Below are positions 1 through 9,363 of a DNA stretch of 64,000 bases, piece after piece. Both the position numbers and the translations under genes were made by a program. The notes beneath the pieces are model-generated. The model had not been told where the DNA came from. It did not search any database and saw only the letters and a program-made list of their open reading frames with translations. How positions within the stretch are numbered: position 1 is the stretch's first letter; each line of letters begins with the position of its first letter. This stretch comes from Stutzerimonas stutzeri. GTDB lineage: Bacteria; Pseudomonadota; Gammaproteobacteria; Pseudomonadales; Pseudomonadaceae. The DNA lies in the NCBI GenBank assembly GCA_002387205.1, contig DGLA01000010.1:310438-374437 (forward strand), read 5' to 3'.

Positions 1-2
1 AA

Positions 3-167
3 ATACGCTCCGCGATCCGTACCAGCGGTATCGCTTCGATAGATGAGGTGGAGGCCGTGATTCTGGAGACCGATGGCAGCTTCAGCGTGGTCAGTAAGGG
101 CTCAGGCGACAGCCGTTCGAGCCTCTCGGGCGTGATGACACCAGGCCCGCGGGATATCCAGGTATAA
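3..167 (+). CDS. C-terminal end of a DUF421 (YetF/YcaP-type) membrane protein, partial
   Basis: An open frame enters from the left edge and stops at a TAA at 165-167, giving about 54 residues. The segment SIDEVEAVILETDGSFSVV is the typical end of the soluble C-terminal domain of DUF421 proteins (a DExxAVxLExDGxFSV pattern). In this family the domain follows two or three membrane helices, which would lie outside the window. The function of DUF421 proteins is poorly known. The family call rests on this short motif alone; the reading frame itself is clear. Confidence 0.6.
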   Translation: MRSAIRTSGIASIDEVEAVILETDGSFSVVSKGSGDSRSSLSGVMTPGPRDIQV

Positions 168-297
168 CGTTGGGCCGCCGTCCCGCAGCATCGCGACGTC
201 GCACTGCGTTTTTTGGATAAACGGCATTGCAGAAAGATCCGTGGATGCCGATGAACTCGGAGACCGGCCCAGCGCTCCTTCTCCTTGGTAAATCCAC

Positions 298-1614
298 ATG
301 TTCAACAAGAAGCTCAAACAAGAATTGTCCGAACTGCGCGAAGAAGTCGCGACGATGCGGCAGATCAAGGAATCCCTGTACCGGGAGATGATGGTGCTGG
401 AGGTTGATCCACGAGGCCGTGTCCAGCACGCCAACCCGGTTTTCCTCAGCGAGATGGGCTTTCGCCTGGATGAAATAGTGGGTCGTCACGTGGATAGCTT
501 TTTTACTGACGAATTCAAGAGAGAACCCAACTACGCGAACCTGAAAAACGCAATGCAACGGGGCGAACACCTCAGCGGCGCCTTTCGTCTGCTCACGGCC
601 AGCGGGGAGGAAGCCTGGTTGCGCTCCATCTGGCAGCCCATCAAGGCATCCGACGGCTCGCTTCTTCACTTCGGCATGTGCGCCAGCAACCTCACCCGCA
701 CAATAGCCACCTCACGCGAACACGACAGCGTGATCAGCGCCCTGAAGCGCTCGACCGCAGTCATCGAGTTCGACCTGCGCGGCAATGTGATTACCGCCAA
801 CAAACAGTTTCTCGATGCCATGGGCTATCGGCTGGAGCAGATCAAGGGCAAACATCACAGCCTGTTCTGCGAGCGGGCTGAAAGCGAATCGACGGCCTAT
901 CGCGAGTTCTGGGCTCGTCTGAATCGGGGTGAATACGTCGCCGAGCGTTTCAAGCGAATCGATGCCCACGGTCATGTGGTCTGGCTAGAAGCGTCCTACA
1001 ACCCGGTACTCGATGTGTACGGCAAACTCTATAAGGTCATCAAGTTCGCGACTGTCATCACCGATCAGGTCAACCGTGAAATAGCCGTTGCCGAAGCAGC
1101 CACCATTGCTTTTGGCACCTCGCAGCAAACGGATCTCTGTGCCCAGCGAGGCGCCAACGTAGTGCAACAGACGGTGGATGTGATGCGGCAGATAGCCGTG
1201 CAGATGCAAGACGCCTCAAACGGCATCGAGGCGCTGGACAAGCAATCGCAGTTGATCAGCGCGATCCTCAAAACCATCAGCGACATTGCCGACCAGACGA
1301 ACCTGCTGGCCCTGAACGCCGCGATTGAAGCGGCACGTGCGGGTGACCAGGGTCGAGGATTCGCCGTTGTCGCTGATGAAGTCAGGCAGCTCGCCGCCCG
1401 AACCAGCAAGGCGGCCGGAGAAATTGTCGGCGTGGTCGGCAAGAACCAGGACCTGGCCCAGGCGGCTGTGCGCAGCATGTCGACCAGCCGCAGCCAGGCC
1501 GAAAGCGGGCTGGAATTCGCGAACCAGGCCGGAGCGGTGATCGTGGAGATCCAGGACGGCGCGCAGCGTGTGGTCAGCGCGGTCGGTCAGTTTGCGAGCC
1601 AACTCAACAACTAA
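298..1614 (+). CDS. Soluble methyl-accepting chemotaxis protein with two PAS domains (Aer/BdlA type)
   Basis: 438 residues, no membrane segment. After a short coiled coil, two PAS domains lie at about residues 25-130 and 145-265, followed by an MCP signalling domain whose conserved hairpin tip (DQTNLLALNAAIEAARAG, about residues 332-350) is intact, then GRGFAVVADEVR. This layout, PAS-PAS-MCP without periplasmic domain, matches BdlA-like biofilm-dispersal or redox/energy-taxis receptors of Pseudomonas. The PAS domains may bind haem or flavin; I cannot tell which. The receptor would couple to CheA/CheW in the cytoplasm; no che genes lie nearby. The start is the ATG at 298. Confidence 0.88.
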   Translation: MFNKKLKQELSELREEVATMRQIKESLYREMMVLEVDPRGRVQHANPVFLSEMGFRLDEIVGRHVDSFFTDEFKREPNYANLKNAMQRGEHLSGAFRLLTASGEEAWLRSIWQPIKASDGSLLHFGMCASNLTRTIATSREHDSVISALKRSTAVIEFDLRGNVITANKQFLDAMGYRLEQIKGKHHSLFCERAESESTAYREFWARLNRGEYVAERFKRIDAHGHVVWLEASYNPVLDVYGKLYKVIKFATVITDQVNREIAVAEAATIAFGTSQQTDLCAQRGANVVQQTVDVMRQIAVQMQDASNGIEALDKQSQLISAILKTISDIADQTNLLALNAAIEAARAGDQGRGFAVVADEVRQLAARTSKAAGEIVGVVGKNQDLAQAAVRSMSTSRSQAESGLEFANQAGAVIVEIQDGAQRVVSAVGQFASQLNN

Positions 1615-1680
1615 ACATAAGCGAAGGCGCGGGGCCGTGTCGGGCTCTGTGCTTTCAGCTTGATGAACACGGGATCAATC

Positions 1681-2677
1681 TCACCGCTCCTTGGCATCGC
1701 CATAGACGTCACTCCAGTCCCAGCCATCCGCTGCAAGCAGATCGCTCAAGACTGTCCGGCGCTCGTCCCTACTTTGGCTGACAGCTTCGTGGATGGGTAT
1801 GCCAGCTTCTATCAGTGAACTGGTGTCTATCGCTAACGGCTGCATTTCCGAGCGAACCCTCGCCAGATACCTGGAACGTTGCATCTGGATGTGCTGGTCC
1901 AGCGCCGCCCCGAGCATCCTGCGCTTCACCGTCCTGCGGTACCTCAGCCGAGACGCTATCGAGCAACCGCAGCACTTCGTCCAGGGTGGCCACGGCGGGA
2001 ATGACGTTCTTGCTCGCATCGCTGTTGTGGAAGCAACGGATCACTGGATAGGCATGGTGATTGAGCGTGTGTTCGACCAGCATCTGGCGCAGGTCGCTCG
2101 CATTGTCATAGAACCGGGAAAAATCCGAGCCGTTCCAGCTATTGATCAGGATGTCCTGGGGCGTCCTGCCCATGCTGGTGATCAGCAGGCTGAGCTGGTT
2201 CTGCAAGCTCACCGCAGAGACCACCGGCACGATGTAGGTGATTGCCGCCGTTATGAAGGTGAGGCCGCAGAAGGCGGCGGCGCTCGTGAGTATCCGCCAG
2301 CCGTTGCCCGCTGCCGCGTAATCCCCCACGCCAAGGGTCGAAAGCGTGAATCCGGCGTAATAAAAGGTTTCCCAAAGGTCGGCCGCTACCTTGGTCGTAC
2401 TGTTGACCACGGAGCTGGAATCCGACGCGAGCATCAGAAACAGGCTCATCCACAAGCAGGCAATCCAGGTCAGCAGGACCGAGAGCAATACGGTCTGGCC
2501 GGCGTACTCCAGCAGTTTCGATCCCCCTCGCCTTCGGGCTGCGGCAAAAAAGCCAAACCACACCAGACGCGAAACACCATTGGTCAACAGCCCACCGCCG
2601 CGGCTGGAAAGTGTGGTTTTGGTGATATCGATTGCGGTAACCAGAAACAGCAGGATGCCAAGAATCAGAAAAGCCAT
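1681..2677 (-). pseudogene. Two-TM K+ channel-like protein, apparent single-base frameshift
   Basis: Starting at the ATG at 2677, the frame encodes an N-terminal helix, further membrane helices and the pore signature TLGVGDY (TxGxGD selectivity filter), as in Ion_trans_2 channels. After LLDSVS the frame (which runs open to 1769) becomes compositionally odd, while another minus-strand frame continues with a protein-like tail (LRYRRTVKRRMLGAALDQ ... DWSDVYGDAKER) ending at 1681. Dropping one C of the CC at 1948-1949 joins the two frames as VS-LRYRRT. The membrane and pore part is intact, so a truncated channel with an altered cytoplasmic tail could still be made. A sequencing error is an equally good explanation. 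Confidence 0.68.
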
Positions 2678-2952
2678 AAGGGGATGCCGTGTCGCTTATA
2701 AGTAATGAGTGCCTGGGTTATGAAAGAAACCCAGCCCTGGAAGTTCACGACCTGACCGGTTCGTATGAGGCAGTACGTCAGAAATGAAGCGCGCCACCGC
2801 GCGGATGGTCAGCGGGAAAGGTATCAGCCGCGAGACACCAGCGCAGCGCAGCCGGCTATGCACTACCGCAAAGCACGTTACAGTCAGCCATGTCCTGTGG
2901 CAGCAGACCGTGATCTTGGGGTCCCCGCATGGGTGATTACCGAATGCGTAAA

Positions 2953-3270
2953 TCAGCGATCAACCACCACTTCGCTGACCTGCCGAACCGGAGTCAGATC
3001 GGTGTAGTTGGGAATGTCGGCGACGATCTCTTCGGCGTGCGGGCCAATCCCGGCCTGAAACGCTGCCAACGACTCACTGTAGATGTGGCACATCGCGACA
3101 TAGGGCGCGGGTATGTCAGGAGCTCCGCCGAACAAGGCCCTGTCGATGGTGTAATACAGACAGGCATCGCCCATGCGTGACTTGACCAGGGGCAGATGCT
3201 TGTCGCGGTAATAGTCATGGTCGAATCGTGCACCAGGCGTATTGGGATACATCACGCTGACTTTGATCAT
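2953..3270 (-). CDS. EthD-family protein
   Basis: 105 residues from the ATG at 3270 (MIKVSVMYPNTPGARFDHDYY). The pattern MYPN..G.RFD.DYYRDKHLPLV is typical of the EthD/dimeric alpha-beta barrel family, where His and Tyr of the YYxxxHxP segment are conserved. EthD proteins are small cytoplasmic dimers, often of unknown role or accessory to oxidative degradation. A longer frame exists upstream, but the segment before MIKV is unlike the family. The gene stands alone between the channel gene and the alcohol-oxidation cluster, so context gives little help with a substrate. Confidence 0.8.
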   Translation of the reverse strand: MIKVSVMYPNTPGARFDHDYYRDKHLPLVKSRMGDACLYYTIDRALFGGAPDIPAPYVAMCHIYSESLAAFQAGIGPHAEEIVADIPNYTDLTPVRQVSEVVVDR

Positions 3271-3399
3271 GTCTGGTTCCTGGTAGAGAGCGATTGATTT
3301 GATATTGGATGCAACTTTACAAGCGTAGTGCCTGCACAGAAAAAGCTGTGGGTGTGGTGGGCGACAATATTTCACCTATGACCGCAATTAGGCGTTGCA

Positions 3400-4053
3400 C
3401 TATCCGGCCGCCCGATCGCCAACCCGCACGACGCCGGTATCAATAGCCAGATGAACCAGCTCCGCATGGGAGCTGACCTGTAGTTTACTCTTGAGCAGCG
3501 TCAGGTAATTGGAAACGGTCTTGCTACTGATGCACAGGCGTTCGGCGATCAGTCGCACCGGAACGCCCCTAGCGATCATCACGAAGATTTCAAACTCGCG
3601 TTGCGTCATCCCCTGCAAGCGCAAATCTTGCGCATTGAAATTGGCCGGATTGCGCGCCAGCTGAATGGCCAATGGCTGTTCAATATAGGCATGGCCGGCC
3701 AAAGTGCGGCGTACCGCATCGACCAGCACCTCGGGTGATGAATTCTTGGTGATGTATCCGATGGCCCCTGCATCCAGGGCCTGGCGCACCAAGGGTAGCT
3801 CGTCGTGCATGCTGAAGAAGAGTACGCGCAGCTGCGGCAAGCGCTGACGCAGCCGCCGTGCGGTTTCCAAGCCACTTATGCCAGGCAAGCCGACATCCAT
3901 GATCACCAGGCTGGGTGGTGTTTCCAGCGCCCTGGTCAGGGCCTGCTCGCCATCACAGGCTTCGATTACCTCGGCCGCCGGCAGCAAGACGCGCAGCAGC
4001 GCGGCGTAACCTTGACGTACCACGGCGTGATCATCGACTAGAAGGATCTTCAT
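3400..4053 (-). CDS. LuxR/NarL-family response regulator (PedR2/EraR type)
   Basis: 217 residues from the ATG at 4053. The receiver domain has the acidic pair D7-D8, phospho-acceptor D53 (VIMDVGLPG) and the conserved Lys in YITKNSS. A NarL-type helix-turn-helix follows (MTQREFEIFVMIARG ... SKTVSNYLTLLKSKL). The start codon overlaps the stop of the upstream kinase gene by four bases (ATGA at 4050-4053), so the two are translationally coupled and almost certainly partners. Within a PQQ alcohol-oxidation locus it corresponds by position to PedR2 of P. putida or EraR of P. aeruginosa, which control quinoprotein alcohol dehydrogenase genes. The exact orthology is inference. Confidence 0.85.
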   Translation of the reverse strand: MKILLVDDHAVVRQGYAALLRVLLPAAEVIEACDGEQALTRALETPPSLVIMDVGLPGISGLETARRLRQRLPQLRVLFFSMHDELPLVRQALDAGAIGYITKNSSPEVLVDAVRRTLAGHAYIEQPLAIQLARNPANFNAQDLRLQGMTQREFEIFVMIARGVPVRLIAERLCISSKTVSNYLTLLKSKLQVSSHAELVHLAIDTGVVRVGDRAAG

Positions 4054-5312
4054 GACACCAGCGCCCCCCTGCAAGGCACATCAAGGTAGACGACCCAGCC
4101 ATTGCCTCTACGGCTCGACGCAACTAGGTACCCACCCAGCGCCCGGGCTCGTTCCTGCATTGACCGAAGACCGATACCGTGCCTTCGTGCGCCTGGCTGG
4201 CCCGCCCCGTTATCGCTGACCAAAAGCCTCAGACCCTCCCCCTTCGCGCGCAATCGCACGCACACCGCGGTGGCACAGGCATGTCTGGCCACGTTGGTCA
4301 GCGACTCCTGCAGCAGGCGGTACAGATGCTCCTTGACAGCCAGCGGCAAGCGCGGAAGACGTCGATCGATCTGCAAGCGCACCTCGATGCCTTGTGCGCT
4401 TTGCCATTGCTCGGTCAGCAGGCGGATGGCCTCCGGCAGGTCCAAATGGTCGAGCATCACCGGATAGAGTTCGCGGGTCAGCCGACGAAAGCCGTCCTGC
4501 AACCCTTGGCAGTGTTCATCGAGGCGACGAGCGGTGCTGGCGACCAGCAGTGGCTGGTCCTTTACCGCCTGTAGCAGACAGGCTTGAGCGCGAATACCCG
4601 CCACATATTGGCCAAGATCATCATGCAGCGCCTGAGCGAGCTGGGTACGCTCACGCTCCTGCAACGCCAGCAGTGACTGCGTCAGCTCATCGTTGTCTCG
4701 CCGCGTGGCTTCCAGCGAGCTGACCATAAGGTTGAAATGCCCGGCCAGTAGCCGCGCCTCAAGCATCGGATGGTCAGCCAGACGGGTGTCGAGCTGCCCC
4801 TGCGAGACGTGGTCAAAGGCTGCCAGCAATCGGCGTAACACGCCCAGCGCCGGTAGGACGGCCCAACGAATCGCCAGCAGGCTGAGCACCAACGCGATGC
4901 CGAACAGCACCAGCATTTGTAGCAGCGAGTCCTGCACTTCGTCGATCTCGTCCTGCGGATCGACGCTCAGCGCGAGCACCCCCCCATCCGACAAGGCTAC
5001 CGTCAGCGCCGGCGCAAGCTGGCCTGGGTACAGCAACGTCTCGAGCCAGGTGAGCCGCGTCGGTGCCTGCACGCTCGCCCCTCCGTCAAGCCAGCGCACC
5101 TTGACGTGGCGCAAATGGCTCGTGAGACCCGGCTCCAGGGCCGCCGGATCGCGCTCAGCAACCTCCTTCAGGTAGCTGAGTACCGCGCCTGCGGCATCCA
5201 GCTCACGGCTCACATCATGACTGGCCTGACGCAGCAGCACCGCCAGGCAAACCGCCGCCACCAGCCCAAAGAACAACGAGACCAGCAGACTGATTCGCCA
5301 GAGTGCAGACAT
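4050..5312 (-). CDS. Membrane sensor histidine kinase, HisKA_3 type (PedS2/EraS-like)
   Basis: About 420 residues from the ATG at 5312, which follows a GGCGAGG ribosome site; a TTG at 5339 is an alternative. An N-terminal membrane helix, a periplasmic segment of about 100 residues, a second helix (LLQMLVLFGIALVLSLLAIRW), a HAMP-like linker, then the dimerisation/phospho-acceptor motif ALHDDLGQ and a compact HATPase domain (ESLTNVARHA, SDNGAG, GIGLRSMQERA). This is the NarX/UhpB class that phosphorylates NarL-type regulators, here the overlapping downstream gene. In P. putida the kinase at this place (PedS2) governs the lanthanide switch of alcohol dehydrogenases; whether this one senses metal is not visible in the sequence. 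Confidence 0.87.
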   Translation of the reverse strand: MSALWRISLLVSLFFGLVAAVCLAVLLRQASHDVSRELDAAGAVLSYLKEVAERDPAALEPGLTSHLRHVKVRWLDGGASVQAPTRLTWLETLLYPGQLAPALTVALSDGGVLALSVDPQDEIDEVQDSLLQMLVLFGIALVLSLLAIRWAVLPALGVLRRLLAAFDHVSQGQLDTRLADHPMLEARLLAGHFNLMVSSLEATRRDNDELTQSLLALQERERTQLAQALHDDLGQYVAGIRAQACLLQAVKDQPLLVASTARRLDEHCQGLQDGFRRLTRELYPVMLDHLDLPEAIRLLTEQWQSAQGIEVRLQIDRRLPRLPLAVKEHLYRLLQESLTNVARHACATAVCVRLRAKGEGLRLLVSDNGAGQPGARRHGIGLRSMQERARALGGYLVASSRRGNGWVVYLDVPCRGALVS

Positions 5313-5351
5313 GCCTCGCCCCCATTGAAAAACAGTCAACAGGCCAAGGGA

Positions 5352-5789
5352 TTACTTGACCACGAAAGTCCCTTCCATGCCCTTGTTCTGCAAGCCCTTG
5401 CAGTAGAAGGGGTAGGTGCCGGGCTTGATCGGCAGGAAAAAGATCTCTGCCTCGCCTGCTTCCTCGAACTCCAGCTCGACGAGAGTGACCGCCTTTATTT
5501 CCACACCACCCGCTTCAACCTTGCGCAGAAAGATCGAATGAGCGAATTCGGGCGCCTGGAATGCACATTCCTTCTGGCCGTCGGCAATGACCTTGAGCTG
5601 ATACGCGACGCCGGTTTCAAGTTGGTATTCCTTCTGCGAAACCGCGTAATCGCTCTCTTCGGAGCCGAATTTCAGGTCTGGCAAGGACTGGGTGCGGCGG
5701 GTCAGATCACCTGCGGCCAATACCTGATCAAAACCGATCAGGCTGCCGATCAGCAGGAAGTTAAGGGTCAGTGCTTTGAATGGAGGCAT
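5352..5789 (-). CDS. Periplasmic cupredoxin-like protein of the PQQ alcohol-oxidation locus
   Basis: 145 residues with a signal peptide (LLIGSLIGFDQVLA|AGD). The C-terminal half is a cupredoxin-like fold with possible type-1 copper ligands: His in EFAHSIF, Cys in FYCKGLQNKGMEG and the Met six residues later. A copper site would suit an electron carrier or metal-binding protein in the periplasm. It lies 39 bp upstream of the sensor kinase gene on the same strand and is divergent from the ABC binding-protein gene, a position where small cupredoxins are found in ped/exa clusters. I infer participation in the alcohol-oxidation chain or in its sensing; no direct evidence for the electron partner. 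Confidence 0.72.
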   Translation of the reverse strand: MPPFKALTLNFLLIGSLIGFDQVLAAGDLTRRTQSLPDLKFGSEESDYAVSQKEYQLETGVAYQLKVIADGQKECAFQAPEFAHSIFLRKVEAGGVEIKAVTLVELEFEEAGEAEIFFLPIKPGTYPFYCKGLQNKGMEGTFVVK

Positions 5790-5940
5790 GGTCTGCGCGC
5801 TCTTGTTATCGGTACCTCTATCCTAGGAGCAGCCCGCCGGGCCTGGTTTACTACCTTGGTACACAGCGACTGGTACTTTCTGCATATTCCCCCACATGCG
5901 AAGGCTTCCTATGCTGGCCGCAACGCCACAGGAGCCGTCC

Positions 5941-7122
5941 ATGGGTATTTGTACACGCGCTGGTTTACTGATCGCCCTCGCCTGCAGCGTCCCCCTTGCC
6001 TCCGCCGAGCCAGAGACGCTGGCGGTCCGCATCGGCTATCTGGGCTACCGCCCGGACCCCGGCCCGTTGTTGTCCAATGTGATCCCGGAACCGGTCGATG
6101 CCGGCCTGCGCGGTGCCGAGCTCGCCATCACGGACAGCAACACCACGGGTCGCTTCCTGAAGCACAGCTATGAACTGGAAAGCGTGAACGCCGATAGCTC
6201 TGAGCAGCTGCAGCAAGCTGCTCAGGCGCTACATGCAAAAGGGCTGCGGCTGTTCGTGGTCAACGCTCCGGCGGAAAGCTTGCTGCAGCTCTCCGAAGCC
6301 ATGCCTGACAGTCTGCTGATAAACGCCGGCAGCCCCAGCGATGATCTTCGTACGTCCCGCTGCTTGGCCAATGTGCTGCACACGCTTCCCAGCCGCAGCA
6401 TGCTGGCGGACGCATTGGCGCAGTTCCTTGCAGTGCGACGCTGGAACCGCTGGTTGCTCATCAGCGGGCCAACCGAGGACGACCAGGCCTATGCCCAGGC
6501 GCTGAAACGCGCCGCCAAGCGATTCGGACACAAGATAATCGAGGAGAAACCCTGGTCGTTCGATAACGACCAGCGTCGCACGGCCCAGGCCGACATGCCC
6601 CTGTTTACCCAAGCATCCGAGTACGACGTAGTCGTAGTTGCCGACGAGCGCGGCGACTTCGGTGAATATGTGCCGTACCACACCTGGCTGCCGAGACCTG
6701 TGGTTGGCACGCAGGGGCTGACCCCCACGGGCTGGCACAAGACAGTTGAAACCTATGGCGCGGCGCAGCTGCAAAAACGCTTCGAAATCCACGCCAACCG
6801 CTGGATGAACGATCGCGACTTCGCCGCCTGGATTGGCGTGCGCAGCCTGGCCACCGCGGTCACCAGGCTCGGCAACACGGACCCCGAAGAGATACGCCAG
6901 ATCTCGCTGAGCGAGACGCTGCCGATCGATGGATTCAAGGGCCGCAAGCTGACATTCCGGCCCTGGAACGGCCAGCTGCGCCAGCCGATCCCTCTGGTGC
7001 ATCCTCGTAGTCTGGTAACCAACTCACCTCAGGATGGGTTTCTCCACCCGACCAGCGAGCTGGACACCCTCGGCTTTGACCGCCCCGAAAGCCAGTGCCG
7101 GCTGAGCGAGGCGACCCGATGA
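5941..7122 (+). CDS. ABC transporter substrate-binding protein, PQQ-dependent alcohol dehydrogenase system
   Basis: 393 residues from the ATG at 5941, which puts a clean signal peptide at the N-terminus (MGICTRAGLLIALACSVPLA then SAEPE). The rest is a periplasmic-binding-protein fold of the branched-chain amino acid type, with the motif VRIGYLGYRPDPGPL. It is the first gene of a five-gene run (binding protein, Sel1, beta-propeller, ATPase, permease) seen next to PQQ alcohol dehydrogenases. The next gene starts inside its stop codon (ATGA at 7119-7122). The ligand is unknown; alcohols, aldehydes or the cofactor have been suggested for the family. Confidence 0.82.
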   Translation: MGICTRAGLLIALACSVPLASAEPETLAVRIGYLGYRPDPGPLLSNVIPEPVDAGLRGAELAITDSNTTGRFLKHSYELESVNADSSEQLQQAAQALHAKGLRLFVVNAPAESLLQLSEAMPDSLLINAGSPSDDLRTSRCLANVLHTLPSRSMLADALAQFLAVRRWNRWLLISGPTEDDQAYAQALKRAAKRFGHKIIEEKPWSFDNDQRRTAQADMPLFTQASEYDVVVVADERGDFGEYVPYHTWLPRPVVGTQGLTPTGWHKTVETYGAAQLQKRFEIHANRWMNDRDFAAWIGVRSLATAVTRLGNTDPEEIRQISLSETLPIDGFKGRKLTFRPWNGQLRQPIPLVHPRSLVTNSPQDGFLHPTSELDTLGFDRPESQCRLSEATR

Positions 7123-7610
7123 AAGCCCTTTCCCGCTGCGTATCCGCTCTGCTTCTTGCCGGCGTGGTGCAGACCGCAAGTGCCAGCGAGCTCGGGTATG
7201 ACGCCTATATCGATAGCCCGAAGCGAATCAAATGCATGTACGGCTACGTCACGGCCAAGACCGGAAACTTCGGAGCCGCCAAACAGATATTCGAGGACTG
7301 CATCGCGCGCTGGAACGACGTGTATTCGCTGATCTGGCTGGCGCAGATGTACGAGTCGGGCTCTGGCGTCCCGGTAGATCTTGATAAAGCCGCTGCCCTC
7401 ATGGAGCGCGGCGCCAATCAGCCCGATGAGGCCAGCTATGTAAGCCTGGCCCGATATCACTGGGGTACGGCGTTAGCCGAGGGGCGCGGCGTGAAAAAAG
7501 ACGTGAAGGCCGCGCGCATGTGGCTGCAGCGGGCGTCTGAAGGCGGACAAAGCGAAGCGGACGAATACCTGCTGCGCATGGACCAGCCAGCGAATCGAAC
7601 CGCCCCCTGA
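7119..7610 (+). CDS. Secreted Sel1-repeat (TPR-like) protein
   Basis: 163 residues from the ATG at 7119, overlapping the preceding stop codon. The N-terminus is a signal peptide ending near VQTASA. Two to three Sel1-like repeats follow: LAQMYESGSGVPVDLDKAAA and GTALAEGRGVKKDVKAARMW, each with the helix-GxG-helix pattern of this family. Such proteins act as protein-interaction scaffolds in the periplasm. Translational coupling to the binding-protein gene and the 31-bp gap to the beta-propeller gene place it in the same operon. Its role in the alcohol-oxidation system is not established. Confidence 0.75.
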   Translation: MKALSRCVSALLLAGVVQTASASELGYDAYIDSPKRIKCMYGYVTAKTGNFGAAKQIFEDCIARWNDVYSLIWLAQMYESGSGVPVDLDKAAALMERGANQPDEASYVSLARYHWGTALAEGRGVKKDVKAARMWLQRASEGGQSEADEYLLRMDQPANRTAP

Positions 7611-7641
7611 GCGATTAACACAACAACAAGAGATTTTTCCC

Positions 7642-8604
7642 ATGACCCGAACGCTTCTCGCTGCTGCCATCCTTGCCTGCTCCAGCGCCTCCGCGCTGGC
7701 GGCAACCGCCTACGTCTCCAACGAAAAAGACGACACCATCAGCGTGATCGACCTGAATACGCTCGAAACGGTCGAGACCCTGGAGGTAGGCCAGAGACCG
7801 CGCGGGCTTACCCTTTCCCGCGACAACAAACTGCTCTACATCTGCGCCAGCGACTCGGACACCGTGCAGGTCATGGACCTGGCGACCCGCAGGATCATCA
7901 AGCAGCTCCCTTCGGGCGCCGACCCGGAGCAGTTCGCCCTGCACCCGAACAACAAGTGGCTGTACATCTCCAACGAGGACGATGCATTGGTCACGGTGGT
8001 GGATGTAGACAACGAAGAGGTGCTGGCGCAGATCGATGTAGGTGTCGAGCCCGAAGGCATGGGTGTCAGCCCGGATGGCAAGTGGGCGGTGAACACCAGC
8101 GAGACCACCAACATGCTGCACTGGATCGATACCAGCACCAACCAACTGGTGGACAACACCCTGGTGGACCAGCGCCCGCGGCATGTCGAGTTCAGCCAGG
8201 ACAGCAAGCTGCTCTGGGCTTCCTCCGAAATCGGCGGGACGGTCAGCGTTGTCGACGTGGAAAAGCGGGAGATCATCAAGACGCTCAGTTTCCAGATCAA
8301 GGGCGTACATCCGGACAAGGTGCAACCGGTGGGCATCAAGCTCAGTTCCGACGGCAAGTACGCCTTCGTCGCCCTTGGTCCGGCCAATCACATTGCCGTG
8401 GTCGATGCCAAGACCTACGAGGTGCTCGACTACCTGCTGGTGGGTCGGCGGGTCTGGCACATGGCATTCAATCCGGACGAAAGCCGGTTGCTGACCACCA
8501 ATGGCGTCAGCGGCGACGTCTCGGTAATCGACGTGGGCTCGCTTAAGGTGGTCAAGTCGATCAAAGTCGGTCGTTACCCATGGGGTGTGGTGGTGGCACC
8601 GTGA
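7642..8604 (+). CDS. Periplasmic YVTN beta-propeller protein of the PQQ/ABC cluster
   Basis: 320 residues. A signal peptide (LAAAILACSSASALA) is followed by about seven YVTN-type blades, visible as repeats of VSNEKDDTISVIDLNT / ADPEQFALHPNNKWLYISNE / VEPEGMGVSPDGKW. Proteins of this size with this repeat pattern are found consistently with the PQQ-associated ABC transporter (the PQQ-dependent catabolism-associated beta-propeller family). It probably binds a ligand or the quinoprotein in the periplasm. Its stop codon overlaps the GTG start of the ATPase gene (GTGA at 8601-8604), confirming the operon. Confidence 0.85.
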   Translation: MTRTLLAAAILACSSASALAATAYVSNEKDDTISVIDLNTLETVETLEVGQRPRGLTLSRDNKLLYICASDSDTVQVMDLATRRIIKQLPSGADPEQFALHPNNKWLYISNEDDALVTVVDVDNEEVLAQIDVGVEPEGMGVSPDGKWAVNTSETTNMLHWIDTSTNQLVDNTLVDQRPRHVEFSQDSKLLWASSEIGGTVSVVDVEKREIIKTLSFQIKGVHPDKVQPVGIKLSSDGKYAFVALGPANHIAVVDAKTYEVLDYLLVGRRVWHMAFNPDESRLLTTNGVSGDVSVIDVGSLKVVKSIKVGRYPWGVVVAP

Positions 8605-9329
8605 CCGCGCTGCAGGTTACGCAGGTCGGCTTCGCCTACGGAGAACGCCAGGCGCTGCAAGACGTCAGCTTCGGTGCCGCAGCGGGACGCTTCACTGCGC
8701 TGCTCGGCCCCAATGGGGCGGGCAAGTCGACGCTCATTGCGTTGCTGACACGCCTGTATGACCTGCAGCGGGGAGATATCCAGGTCGCCGGGTTCAGTCT
8801 GCGCAGCCAGCCGCGCGAGGCATTGCGGCGACTCGGTGTAGTCTTTCAGCAGAGCACGCTGGATCTCGACCTCAGCGTCGAACAGAACCTGCGCTACCAC
8901 GCTGCCCTGCACGGCATGCCACGCAAGGTTGCCATTGACCGGATCGACATCGAGCTGGATCGCCAGCAGCTGGGGGAACGTCGTAAAAGCAGGGTGCGCG
9001 AGCTCAACGGCGGACATCGTCGGCGCGTGGAGATCGCCCGCGCCCTGCTCCACAAGCCAAGTCTGCTGCTGCTGGACGAAGCCAGCGCCGGGCTCGATCC
9101 GGCCAGTCGCCAGGGCCTAAACGCTCATGTGCGATCCCTGTGCCGTGACGAAGGCATGAGCGTGCTCTGGACCACCCATCTGCTTGATGAAGTGAGGGGT
9201 GACGATGACCTGATCATCCTCAACCGGGGAAACCTTGTGGCGCAGGGTCGAGCCGATACCCTGGCGCATGCCGACGGCAGCCTGGAACAGACCTTTGCCC
9301 GCCTCACTCACAACCCGGCGTTGGCTTGA
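8601..9329 (+). CDS. ABC transporter ATP-binding protein, PQQ alcohol-oxidation system
   Basis: 242 residues from a GTG at 8601 that overlaps the previous stop codon; an ATG at 8580 inside the upstream gene is a less likely start. Walker A is GPNGAGKST, Walker B LLLLDEASAGLDP and the H-loop TTHLLDE. The signature motif is unusual: LNGGHRRRVEIARAL instead of LSGGQ, a variant I associate with the family found beside PQQ dehydrogenases. It would pair with the permease encoded 34 bp downstream to form an ABC-2 type exporter. The substrate is unknown. Confidence 0.88.
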   Translation: MTALQVTQVGFAYGERQALQDVSFGAAAGRFTALLGPNGAGKSTLIALLTRLYDLQRGDIQVAGFSLRSQPREALRRLGVVFQQSTLDLDLSVEQNLRYHAALHGMPRKVAIDRIDIELDRQQLGERRKSRVRELNGGHRRRVEIARALLHKPSLLLLDEASAGLDPASRQGLNAHVRSLCRDEGMSVLWTTHLLDEVRGDDDLIILNRGNLVAQGRADTLAHADGSLEQTFARLTHNPALA

Positions 9330-9363
9330 TGCCTCGCACCGCCAGCAATAAGGAACCCACGCC

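Noticed and set aside
1793..2701. 302-residue plus-strand frame
   Set aside because: Mirror of the K+ channel gene, which has a pore motif on the minus strand.
5106..6173. 355-residue plus-strand frame
   Set aside because: Crosses the kinase, the cupredoxin gene and the start of the binding-protein gene; no domain.
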